DNA from: CALAED01 sp036555725
GTDB lineage: Bacteria; Actinomycetota; Actinomycetes; Streptosporangiales; Streptosporangiaceae
Assembly: GCA_036555725.1 (NCBI GenBank)
Contig: DATBKU010000135.1
Coordinates: forward strand, 1-64,000
DNA length: 64,000 nucleotides
Direction of reading: 5' to 3'
Positions 36,226-44,272 of the stretch are shown here, piece by piece. The position numbers and the translations under genes were made by a program. The notes beneath the pieces are model-generated. The model had not been told where the DNA came from and did no database searches. It saw nothing but the letters and a program-made list of their open reading frames with translations. How positions within the stretch are numbered: position 1 is the stretch's first letter; each line of letters opens with the position of its first letter.

Positions 36226-37329
36226 ATGAGCACGAGCATCAGTGTCGTCCTGGCCGGCGGCGGGACGGCCGGACATATCGAGCCGGCCTTGGCGCTCGCC
36301 GACGCGCTGCGCCGGGAAGACCCGGATGTCGCGATCACCTGCCTCGGCACCGAGCGCGGCCTGGAGACCAGGCTGGTGCCGCAGCGCGGCTACGAGCTTG
36401 CGTTGATCCCGCCGGTGCCGCTGCCGCGTACGCTGACGCCCCGGCTGCTCACCGTCCCTGGCCGGCTGCGCGGCGCGATCAACACGGCCGCCTCGGTGCT
36501 GGACCGGGTGCGGGCCGACGTCGTGGTCGGCTTCGGCGGCTACGTGGCCACCCCCGGCTACCTCGCGGCCCGCAAGAACCGCGTGCCGATCGTCGTGCAC
36601 GAGGCGAACCCGCGCCCCGGCCTCGCCAACCGGCTCGGCGCACGGTTCACCGACCACGTCGCGGTGGCCAACAAGGACACGGCGCTGCCGCACGCGCAGT
36701 ACGTCGGGATCCCGCTGCGCCGCGAGATCGCGGAGCTGGACCGGTTCGCCCTCGGCGACAAGGCGCGCAGCCATTTCGGGCTGCGGCCCAACCTGCCCAC
36801 CCTGCTGGTGTTCGGCGGCTCCCAGGGCGCCCGGTCACTCAACCGGGCCGTCGTCGCTGCGGCGCCGGACATCCGGGCCGCCGGCATCCAGGTGCTGCAC
36901 ATCGTGGGGCCGAAGAACACCGAGGAACCGCCGGCGGCGCCCGACGGCCCGCCGTACGTGACCCTGCCGTACTGCGACCGCATGGACCTCGCCTACGCCG
37001 CCGCAGACCTGGCGATGTGCCGGGCGGGCGCGATGACCTGCGCCGAGCTGCCCGCGGTCGGCCTGCCCGCCGCGTACATCCCGCTGCCACACGGCAACGG
37101 CGAGCAGCGGCTCAACGCCCAGCCGATCGTCGACGCCGGCGGCGGCCTGGTGATCGAGGACACCGAGCTGACCCCCGACTGGATCCGGCAGACCCTGCTG
37201 CCGGTGCTGTCCGACACCGAGCGGATCGCGGCGATGTCCGAGGCGGCGGCGAGCATGGGCCGGCGCGATGCCGACGTGGCCCTGGCCCGCATCGTCTTCG
37301 ACGTCGCCGCGGCCCGGAGGAAACAGTGA
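36226..37329 (+). CDS. murG: Lipid II synthase MurG
   Basis: 367 residues. GT-B glycosyltransferase on the inner membrane face that adds GlcNAc to lipid I. Seen: VVLAGGGTAGHIEPALALADAL (first Gly-rich loop), the GFGGYVATPGYLAA segment, VVHEANPRPGLANRL, LVFGGSQGARSLNRAV, CRAGAMTCAELPAVGLPAAYIPLPHGNGEQRLNAQ. A 120-base gap after ftsW holds no strong hairpin. GGAG lies seven bases before ATG 36226 inside a GAGCGGAGCGAGC run. Confidence 0.95.
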   Translation: MSTSISVVLAGGGTAGHIEPALALADALRREDPDVAITCLGTERGLETRLVPQRGYELALIPPVPLPRTLTPRLLTVPGRLRGAINTAASVLDRVRADVVVGFGGYVATPGYLAARKNRVPIVVHEANPRPGLANRLGARFTDHVAVANKDTALPHAQYVGIPLRREIAELDRFALGDKARSHFGLRPNLPTLLVFGGSQGARSLNRAVVAAAPDIRAAGIQVLHIVGPKNTEEPPAAPDGPPYVTLPYCDRMDLAYAAADLAMCRAGAMTCAELPAVGLPAAYIPLPHGNGEQRLNAQPIVDAGGGLVIEDTELTPDWIRQTLLPVLSDTERIAAMSEAAASMGRRDADVALARIVFDVAAARRKQ

Positions 37330-38756
37330 CTTCTGAACCGGGGCAGGTGGTTCCGGCCGATCGGCTGGGCGCGGTCCACTTCATCGCCATCGGTGGGGCG
37401 GGCATGTCGGGCATCGCCCGCATCATGCTCAAACGCGGCATCCCTGTTTCCGGCAGTGACGCGGCCGACTCCGAGCTGCTCGGGCAGCTGAGCGCGCTCG
37501 GCGCCAAGGTGTACGTCGGGCACGCGGCCGAGCACGTGGGCGACGCCGACACCGTGGTGGTGTCGACGGCGATCCGGGCCGCCAACCCCGAGCTGGTCGC
37601 GGCGCGCGAGCGCGGGCTGCGGGTGCTGCACCGCGCCGAGGCGCTGGCCTCGCTGATGGCGGGCCGCCGGGCGGTCGCGGTGGCCGGTACGCACGGCAAG
37701 ACGACCACGACGTCGATGCTGACCGTGGCGCTGCAGCGGGCGGGCCTCGACCCCGCGTACTGCATCGGCGGGCAGCTCGTGACGACGGGGCTCGGCGCCG
37801 ACGAGGGCACCGGCGACGTGTTCGTGGCCGAGGCCGACGAGAGCGACGGCTCGTTCCTCAACTTCACGCCGCACCTCGCTGTGGTCACCAACGTAGAGGC
37901 CGATCATCTCGACAACTATGGCGGCTTCGACGAGGTGAAGCGGAGCTTCGCACGGTTCGTCGAGCGCATCGAACCGGGCGGGGTGCTGGTCGCGGGCGCC
38001 GACGACCCGGTGGCCAGGGAGCTGGCGGCGCACGGCCGCGAGCGCGGGCTCACCGTCCTGACGTACGGGGTCGCGGTCGACGCGGACCTGCGGGTCACCG
38101 GATTCACGCCGCGCGGGCTCGGCTCCACCTTCCAGATCGGCGGCGTCGGCGAGATGACCCTCGCCGTGCCGGGACGGCACAACGCCCTCAACGCCACCGC
38201 CACGGTGGCGGTCGCCCAGGCGCTTGGCTGCGACATCGACACCATACGGGCCGGGCTGGCCGAATTCGGCGGGGCGCGGCGGCGGTTGGAGCTCAAGGGC
38301 GAGACGGCCGGTGCTCAGGTCTTCGACAGCTACGCGCACCACCCGACCGAGCTGGTCGCCGACCTGGCGGCCACGCGCGACTACGTCGGGCAGCGCACGC
38401 AGGAGCATGCCCGGCCGGGCCGGATCATCGCGGTCTTCCAGCCCCACCTCTACAGCCGTACGCGGTTCTTCGCGGCCGAGTTCGGCGCGGCGCTGGCGCA
38501 GGCCGACGTCGCGGTCGTGCTGGACGTGTACGGGGCCCGCGAGGACCCGGAGCCCGGGGTCACCGGCCACCTGGTGGCCGACGCCGTGCCGGGGGGCGGC
38601 GCCGAGGTGGTGTACGAACCGGTCTGGGACGCCGTGCCCGCCCGCGTCGCCGAGCTGGCCCGCCCCGGCGACGTCATCCTCACCCTGGGCGCCGGCGACG
38701 TGACCCGCCTGGGCCCGCTGATCCTCGATCAGCTGGCCGCCCGCACCCCGGAATAA
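37326..38756 (+). CDS. murC: UDP-MurNAc:L-alanine ligase
   Basis: 476 residues from GTG 37326, overlapping the murG stop. Adds L-Ala, the first residue of the stem peptide. Seen: VHFIAIGGAGMSGIARIML, AGTHGKTTTTSML P-loop, VAEADESDGSFL, HLDNYGG and the SYAHHPTELVADLAA with YSRTRFFAAEF in the C-domain. In many bacteria murB or ddl follows; here neither is present before ftsQ. Confidence 0.95.
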   Translation: MTSEPGQVVPADRLGAVHFIAIGGAGMSGIARIMLKRGIPVSGSDAADSELLGQLSALGAKVYVGHAAEHVGDADTVVVSTAIRAANPELVAARERGLRVLHRAEALASLMAGRRAVAVAGTHGKTTTTSMLTVALQRAGLDPAYCIGGQLVTTGLGADEGTGDVFVAEADESDGSFLNFTPHLAVVTNVEADHLDNYGGFDEVKRSFARFVERIEPGGVLVAGADDPVARELAAHGRERGLTVLTYGVAVDADLRVTGFTPRGLGSTFQIGGVGEMTLAVPGRHNALNATATVAVAQALGCDIDTIRAGLAEFGGARRRLELKGETAGAQVFDSYAHHPTELVADLAATRDYVGQRTQEHARPGRIIAVFQPHLYSRTRFFAAEFGAALAQADVAVVLDVYGAREDPEPGVTGHLVADAVPGGGAEVVYEPVWDAVPARVAELARPGDVILTLGAGDVTRLGPLILDQLAARTPE

Positions 38757-38928
38757 CGCTCACGGCCGACGGCGACGATCGGCGGGATGCCGCCGCCTCG
38801 GCGTGGGATACCTCGAATCGCCGCACCCGCGGGTCATCATCGAACGATGGCAGGGCGCATCCGGCATTTCGGCCCCGCCTGAGACGCAACCCCGGGCCCG
38901 GGGGCGAGCGCGTACGCGAGGCGGGACG

Positions 38929-39675
38929 ATGACCGAGACGACAGACAGGGTGGCGGTCGAATCCGACGACGCCGCCGCGTCGCCGGCGCGCGACCGTCGC
39001 AACCGGTGGAAGGCGGCGTTCGTCTCGCTGCTGGTGCTCAGCGTCCTCAGCACGTCCGCCTGGGTATTGTTCGGCTCGCGGCTGCTCGTCGTACGGCACG
39101 TCGAGGTCACCGGGACCCATCTGGTGCCGCAATCGCGCGTGCTCACGGCCGCGGGCGTACAGGTGGGCGGGCCGATGATCCGGCTCGACACCGGGGCGGT
39201 GGCCGATCGGGTCGCCGGCATCCCGGAGGTCGAGTCGGTCAACGTGATACGGAAATGGCCGACGACGCTGCGGATCATCGTACGAGAGCGGGTTCCGGTG
39301 GTCGTCGTCCAGCGGGCCGGGCGTTTTTACCAGGTCGACCGGTACGGCGTGGTCGTGCGGGCCACATCCGCCGCGCCGCGCGGGCTGCCCCGGCTGCTCG
39401 TGACCACCCCCGGCCCGGGCGATCCGGCGACCGCCGCCGCGCTTGGGGTGTGGCGCAGCCTGCCGCCACGGTTCACCACGCGCCTGTCGGCCGTCGCCGC
39501 GCCCGACCCCGAGGCGGTGACGCTGCGGCTCAAGTCCGGCGTCACGGTGGTGTGGGGCGCGCCGGAACGGGCCGTCGAGAAGCTCCGGCTCGTCGACGCG
39601 CTGCTGAGCGGGTCCTCGGGCCAGACGGCCCGCACGATCGACGTCAGCTCAACCGAGGTCGTGACGACCCGATGA
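38929..39675 (+). CDS. ftsQ: Cell division protein FtsQ
   Basis: 248 residues from ATG 38929, preceded by GAGGCGGGAC; an in-frame extension upstream has no ribosome site. A short cytoplasmic tail, one membrane helix (about 27-47, AAFVSLLVLSVLSTSAWVLFG), then the POTRA domain (LVVRHVEVTGTHLVPQSRVLTAAGVQVGGPMIRL) and the FtsQ beta domain with RERVPVVVVQRAGRFYQVDRYGVV. It bridges FtsL and the rest of the division complex. Confidence 0.93.
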   Translation: MTETTDRVAVESDDAAASPARDRRNRWKAAFVSLLVLSVLSTSAWVLFGSRLLVVRHVEVTGTHLVPQSRVLTAAGVQVGGPMIRLDTGAVADRVAGIPEVESVNVIRKWPTTLRIIVRERVPVVVVQRAGRFYQVDRYGVVVRATSAAPRGLPRLLVTTPGPGDPATAAALGVWRSLPPRFTTRLSAVAAPDPEAVTLRLKSGVTVVWGAPERAVEKLRLVDALLSGSSGQTARTIDVSSTEVVTTR

Positions 39676-40025
39676 GCGTTCCCTTCGAGCCTGCCGGCCG
39701 CTCATCGGTGTGCCGCACACCGTCCGGGGCGGCGATGCGGCAGGCTGGATTCGACGGGGGAGGTGGGGCGATGACCTTCGTTAATCGGGGCAAGCCGGGC
39801 TCTCTGCGACACGCCGGTTCCGTTCGTGGCAGGTTAGTTGACCCTGGCGGTAGCCCCCCCTACTGTCCGTATCAGCTCTCAGGTTGACATAACTGTAAGC
39901 CTCAACTTGAGGGTGAGGGTTCGGGGGCTTTCGTCGTCGGCCCTGACAACAGGCAAGACCAGATGGCAGCACCGGGCGGTTCCGGCCGGCCGGTTGGACA
40001 GAGCGAGCGGAAGGGCCCCTCGGTC
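39676..40025 (+). promoter_or_regulatory. 350-base ftsZ upstream region with promoter-like and palindromic elements
   Basis: TTGACA at 39884-39889 is a perfect -35 sequence, but no good -10 lies at 16-18 bases, so the true promoter is unsure. CCTCAACTTGAGG at 39900-39912 is a perfect 6-1-6 palindrome about 113 bases ahead of the ftsZ GTG and may be an operator. A 71-residue frame starting on the ftsQ stop (39672) lacks coding character. ftsZ in actinobacteria is usually driven from promoters here. Confidence 0.55.
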
Positions 40026-41435
40026 GTGGCAGCACCGCAGAACTACCTCGCGGTCATCAAGGTCGTCGGCATCGGCGGCGGCGGCGTCAACGCCGTCAAC
40101 CGAATGATCGAAGAGGGCCTCAAGGGCGTCGAGTTCATCGCGATCAACACCGATGCCCAGGCGCTGCTGATGAGCGACGCGGACGTCAAGCTCGATGTCG
40201 GGCGCGAGCTCACCCGCGGGCTCGGCGCCGGGGCCAACCCCGACGTCGGCCGCAAGGCGGCCGAGGACCATCGCGAAGAGATCGAAGAGGTCATCAAGGG
40301 CGCCGACATGGTGTTCGTGACGGCCGGCGAGGGCGGCGGCACCGGCACCGGGGGCGCGCCCGTGGTGGCCAACGTCGCCCGCTCGCTCGGCGCGCTCACC
40401 ATCGGCGTAGTGACGCGGCCGTTCAGCTTCGAGGGCAAGCGCCGCGCGATGCAGGCCGAGGCCGGCATCGAGACGCTGCGCGACGAGGTCGACACGCTCA
40501 TCGTCATCCCCAACGACCGGCTGCTGTCGATCTCCGATCGGCAGGTCAGCGTGCTCGATGCGTTCAAGGCCGCCGACCAGGTTCTCCTCTCCGGTGTGCA
40601 GGGCATCACCGACCTGATCACCACGCCCGGCCTGATCAACCTCGACTTCGCCGACGTCAAGTCGGTCATGTCCGGGGCCGGCTCGGCGCTCATGGGTATC
40701 GGCTCGGCGCGCGGCGACGACCGCAGCGTGGCCGCGGCCGAGATGGCGATCTCCAGCCCGCTGCTCGAGGCCAGCATCGACGGCGCCCACGGCGTGCTGC
40801 TGTCCATCTCCGGCGGGTCCGACCTCGGCCTGTTCGAGATCAACGAGGCGGCCCAGCTGGTCTCCAACGCCGCCGCGCCCGACGCCAACATCATCTTCGG
40901 TGCGGTCATCGACGACGCGCTCGGCGACGAGGTGCGCGTGACCGTCATCGCCGCGGGCTTCGACGAGGGCCGCCCGCCCAAGGCCCATCCGGCGCGCGAG
41001 CAGCGGCCGGCGTCCACCCAGGAGCAACCCGCCCGGGCCGCGCCGCCACCGACCCGTCCGGCCTCGCCGCCGACCCGGCCCGCAGCGCCCGCGTCGACCG
41101 TGGTGTCCGAGGCCGTGTCACCGCGCACCGCCCCGCCACCACCGCCCGCGCCCCCCGCTCCGCCGGCCGAGCCCCCGGCGGCGCGGCAGCCGGCGAAGAA
41201 GGAGCCGCCGGCCGACACACACGACTCCACCTCCGACTCCGACGGTGAGGAGGCGGAGTCGGCGTCGGGCCCTAAGGTGCCGCGGCCGGCGGGCGAGCCG
41301 TCGCCGCGCGCGGGCTCGGACGGCTCCGATGACGGTGCGGAGTCGATCGCGGCGGGCTGGAAAGAGCCGGCTCGCCGTCGCCCCGTCGTGTTCGACGAGG
41401 AAGACGACCTCGACGTGCCCGACTTCCTCAAGTAG
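40026..41435 (+). CDS. ftsZ: Tubulin-like cell division protein FtsZ
   Basis: 469 residues from GTG 40026 (GGAAGG eleven bases upstream). Forms the GTP-dependent Z-ring. Seen: KVVGIGGGGVNAVNRMI, NTDAQAL, the tubulin signature GGGTGTGG near residue 104, NDRLLSISD and the T7-type NLDFADVKSVM. The conserved core ends near residue 320; a Pro/Ala/Glu-rich linker of about 130 residues follows and ends with DLDVPDFLK, the C-terminal peptide that binds SepF and FtsW-type partners. The linker is longer than in Bacillus or E. coli. Confidence 0.97.
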   Translation: MAAPQNYLAVIKVVGIGGGGVNAVNRMIEEGLKGVEFIAINTDAQALLMSDADVKLDVGRELTRGLGAGANPDVGRKAAEDHREEIEEVIKGADMVFVTAGEGGGTGTGGAPVVANVARSLGALTIGVVTRPFSFEGKRRAMQAEAGIETLRDEVDTLIVIPNDRLLSISDRQVSVLDAFKAADQVLLSGVQGITDLITTPGLINLDFADVKSVMSGAGSALMGIGSARGDDRSVAAAEMAISSPLLEASIDGAHGVLLSISGGSDLGLFEINEAAQLVSNAAAPDANIIFGAVIDDALGDEVRVTVIAAGFDEGRPPKAHPAREQRPASTQEQPARAAPPPTRPASPPTRPAAPASTVVSEAVSPRTAPPPPPAPPAPPAEPPAARQPAKKEPPADTHDSTSDSDGEEAESASGPKVPRPAGEPSPRAGSDGSDDGAESIAAGWKEPARRRPVVFDEEDDLDVPDFLK

Positions 41436-41618
41436 CCGGCAAGTAGGCGGCGGCGCGAGCACCGGTAGCCCGAACGGGATCGGCGCGCTCGCGCAGCCCA
41501 GGCGATCAGGTGTGACCATGTCTGGTGTGCAACCCCGTCCGCGCCTCCGCCACGCCCGCGCGCCGCGCCAGGGGCGTACCGGTGACATGAGGGTTCTCGA
41601 CGTGAGGGCCGGGCGCCC

Positions 41619-42332
41619 ATGAACGCACACGCCGCGGTGGACCGCAAGGCCGAGATCGCCGAGCGGCTCGCGGCCGTCCGACGGCGCATCTCAGACGCGT
41701 GCGAGGCCGCGGGGCGCGACCCGGCGGAGATCACCCTGATCGCGGTGACGAAGACCTTCCCCGCCGCGGACGTACGGCTGCTCGCCGACCTGAGCGTCAC
41801 CGACATCGGCGAGAACCGCGACCAGGAGGCCGCCCCCAAGGCCGCCGCCTGCGCTGATCTGCCGCTCACCTGGCATTTCGTCGGCCAGTTGCAGACCAAC
41901 AAGGCCCGCTCAGTCGTGACATACGCCGGCGTCGTGCACTCCGTGGACCGCGTACGGCTCGTCACGTCGCTGTCCAGGGAAGCCGTACGCGCGGGGCGCA
42001 CCCCACGGTGCCTCGTCCAGGTGACGCTCGACGACGATCCCTCCCGCGGCGGCGCGCGTCCCTCCGAGGTGCCCGCCTTGGCCGCCCAGATCGCCGCGGC
42101 GCCGGGCCTCGACCTGGCCGGGGTGATGGCGGTGGCGCCGCTGGGCGCCGACCCGGGGCGGGCCTTCGCCGTGCTCGCCGACGTGGCCGCCGCGCTGCGC
42201 GCCGAGCATCCAGAGGCGGACATCATCTCGGCCGGCATGAGCGACGATCTCGAACCGGCCATCGCCTGTGGCGCGACACACCTACGGGTCGGTACGGCGT
42301 TGCTCGGCGGCAGGCGGGCAATCGTCAGGTAA
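41619..42332 (+). CDS. ylmE: PLP-homeostasis protein (YggS/YlmE family)
   Basis: 237 residues. A single-domain alanine-racemase-like barrel that binds pyridoxal phosphate. The PLP lysine is in LIAVTKTFPAADVRLL; other marks are IGENRDQEAAPK, WHFVGQLQTNKARSV and LSAGMSDDLEPAIACGATHLRVGTALLG (read as ISAGMSDD here). It normally stands next to ylmD (pgeF) between ftsZ and sepF; ylmD is missing, leaving 183 bases after ftsZ. A short frame just upstream overlaps its ATG by four bases. Confidence 0.93.
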   Translation: MNAHAAVDRKAEIAERLAAVRRRISDACEAAGRDPAEITLIAVTKTFPAADVRLLADLSVTDIGENRDQEAAPKAAACADLPLTWHFVGQLQTNKARSVVTYAGVVHSVDRVRLVTSLSREAVRAGRTPRCLVQVTLDDDPSRGGARPSEVPALAAQIAAAPGLDLAGVMAVAPLGADPGRAFAVLADVAAALRAEHPEADIISAGMSDDLEPAIACGATHLRVGTALLGGRRAIVR

Positions 42333-42423
42333 TGTCCCCCCCGTGGACCTGTGTTCACGGTCCGTGTCAGATGTCGGAGAGCGCTTGTCCCGCGAGCCCG
42401 CTGCAGCATTGACGGAGGAGAGT

Positions 42424-42963
42424 ATGGCCAGCGCGATGCGCAAGATGGCGGTCTATCTCGGCCTCGTTGAGGACGACCGCTACGACGACTACGACGAGTA
42501 CGACGCCTACGACGACGACGCCTCCGAGGGCACCGCCCCTGCGGCCGCCGGGCGCCGCAACGTCGAGGACGGTTCCGCAGGTCAGCTCATCCGCACCAAC
42601 GACCCGCTCGATCGCGATCGCGATCACGCTGCGCCGACCAGTGAGCGACGCTCCGTACTGACATACGAGACCGGAACAGCGGACCTTGCCCGTATCACTA
42701 CGCTTCACCCCAGGACGTACAACGAAGCACGTACTATCGGGGAGCACTTCCGTGAGGGCACGCCAGTGATCATGAACCTGACCGAAATGCTCGACAGTGA
42801 CGCCAAACGTCTGGTCGACTTCGCGGCAGGTCTCGTGTTCGGCCTGCATGGAAGCATCGAGCGTGTTACGAACAAGGTATTCCTGTTGTCCCCAGCCAAT
42901 GTCGAGGTGACGGCCGAAGACAAGGCCCGTATGGCAGAACGAGGGTTCTTCAACCAAAGCTGA
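42424..42963 (+). CDS. sepF: Cell division protein SepF
   Basis: 179 residues from ATG 42424 after a perfect GGAGGAG. Anchors and bundles FtsZ. N-terminal membrane-targeting helix MASAMRKMAVYLGL, an acidic Asp/Tyr-rich linker (DDRYDDYDEYDAYDDD), and a C-terminal globular domain from about residue 85: TTLHPRTYNEARTIGEHFREGTPVIMNL, DAKRLVDFAAGLVFGLHGSIERV and a final KVFLLSP strand. In actinobacteria SepF, not FtsA, ties FtsZ to the membrane, and no ftsA is present. Confidence 0.95.
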   Translation: MASAMRKMAVYLGLVEDDRYDDYDEYDAYDDDASEGTAPAAAGRRNVEDGSAGQLIRTNDPLDRDRDHAAPTSERRSVLTYETGTADLARITTLHPRTYNEARTIGEHFREGTPVIMNLTEMLDSDAKRLVDFAAGLVFGLHGSIERVTNKVFLLSPANVEVTAEDKARMAERGFFNQS

Positions 42964-42978
42964 CGGCGACATGCGAGA

Positions 42979-43269
42979 GTGTCTGTGAACATCGTTGGTG
43001 ACGTGCTGAGCGCACTGCTGTACCTCTTCCTCCTGTTCTTGATCGGCAGGGCGGTGCTGGATACTGTGCGTCAGTTCGCACGGTCCTGGCACCCGACAGG
43101 AGTGGTACTGGTGCTGGCCGAGGCCACCTATACCGTGACGGAGCCACCGCTAAAGCTGATGAGGCGTTTCATACCTAACGTACGACTGGGTAACGTGGCG
43201 TTCGACCTCAGCTTCACGGTGCTGTTCCTCTTGGTATGGATCTTGATCATCTTCGTGCAGACGTTCTGA
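42979..43269 (+). CDS. YggT family membrane protein
   Basis: 96 residues, two YggT-like membrane hairpins: LLYLFLLFLIGRAVLDTVRQF (about 12-32) and FDLSFTVLFLLVWILIIFVQTF at the C-terminus, with the TEPPLKLMRRFIPNVRLG turn conserved in the family. Starts at GTG 42979 or GTG 42985. The gene lies between sepF and divIVA in most actinobacteria; its function is not settled (osmotic stress or ring placement are proposed for relatives). Confidence 0.88.
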   Translation: MSVNIVGDVLSALLYLFLLFLIGRAVLDTVRQFARSWHPTGVVLVLAEATYTVTEPPLKLMRRFIPNVRLGNVAFDLSFTVLFLLVWILIIFVQTF

Positions 43270-43317
43270 TCGGATACCGTCCTTTGGACAGACTCCAAGC
43301 GCGCCAAGGAGACGAAC

Positions 43318-44223
43318 ATGCCGCTGACTCCCGCCGATGTGCGGAACAAGCAGTTCAGTACGACTCGGCTTAGGCCGGGATACGACGAAGAGGAGGTCGA
43401 CGCCTTCCTCGATGAGGTCGAGGCCGAGCTCGACCGTCTTATCCAGGAGAACGAGGAGCTGCGCGCCAAGCTGGCCGAGTGCCTGCGGGGTAAGGTCCCG
43501 GCCATGGCGGCGCCGATCGTGGAGCCGAAGCCGGACGTCGCGCCGGTGCCCGAGCCGATGAAGCCCGAGCCGCCCAAGCCGGAGCCGGAGCCCGTGATGG
43601 GTCTGGGCATGAGTACGCCGAGCGGTGAGGACAACATGGACACCGCCGCCCGCGTGCTCGCCCTGGCGCAGCAGACCGCCGACCAGGCGATCGCCGACGC
43701 GCGCCGGGAGGCCGACGAGACGCTCGGCCGGGCCCGCCGCGAGGCCGAGGAGATCCTCGGCAAGGCCCGCCGGCAGGCCGACCAGGTCGTGACCGAGGCC
43801 CGCTCGCGTGCCGAGGGTCTCGACCGCGACGCCCAGGAGCGGCACCGCCAGGTCATGGGCTCCCTCGTCCAGCAGCGCGAAGAGCTCGAGCGCAAGGTCG
43901 ACGACCTGCGCGCCTTCGAACGGGAGTACCGCAGCCGGTTGAAGGTCTATCTCGAAGGCCAGCTGCGCGAGCTCGAGGTCGGCGCCACCGAGGGCGGCGC
44001 GTTCTCCAGCGGCTCCGGCAGCACCGCGTCCCAGGGGGGCATGCAGCACGCCGAGGCGCAGGCCCGCAACGGCCAGCAGAACGTCGTACCGGGCAACACG
44101 GCCGCGCCCAGCACCACGGGCCCGAACCCGTTCCCGCCGCCGGCGGAGCCCGCCCAGCACGCTCAGCACTCGGGCACGGGTGCCTTCCACGCGGCCGACA
44201 GCCCGCCGCACGACAGGCGCTAG
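43318..44223 (+). CDS. divIVA: DivIVA (Wag31-type) polar growth protein
   Basis: 301 residues from ATG 43318 (AAGGAG upstream). Membrane-curvature-sensing coiled-coil protein that directs polar growth and septum placement in actinobacteria. N-domain MPLTPADVRNKQFSTTRLRPGYDEEEVDAFLDEVEAELDR is diagnostic. A Pro/Glu/Lys-rich linker (about 60-105), a long coiled coil with repeated ARREAEE-type heptads (about 115-225) and a Ser/Gly/Pro-rich tail follow. The tail is long, as in Streptomyces and relatives. Confidence 0.96.
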   Translation: MPLTPADVRNKQFSTTRLRPGYDEEEVDAFLDEVEAELDRLIQENEELRAKLAECLRGKVPAMAAPIVEPKPDVAPVPEPMKPEPPKPEPEPVMGLGMSTPSGEDNMDTAARVLALAQQTADQAIADARREADETLGRARREAEEILGKARRQADQVVTEARSRAEGLDRDAQERHRQVMGSLVQQREELERKVDDLRAFEREYRSRLKVYLEGQLRELEVGATEGGAFSSGSGSTASQGGMQHAEAQARNGQQNVVPGNTAAPSTTGPNPFPPPAEPAQHAQHSGTGAFHAADSPPHDRR

Positions 44224-44272
44224 GCGTTAAGTACCGAGTGAGTGTGCAGCAGCACGTAGAGGAAGTGACCCA

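Noticed and set aside
39672..39887. 71-residue frame starting on the ftsQ stop
   Set aside because: It lacks a ribosome site and reads as low-quality sequence, and it crosses the ftsZ promoter region.
41520..41622. 34-codon frame between ftsZ and ylmE as a ylmD remnant
   Set aside because: No laccase-domain residues are visible in it; only its overlap with ylmE is suggestive.
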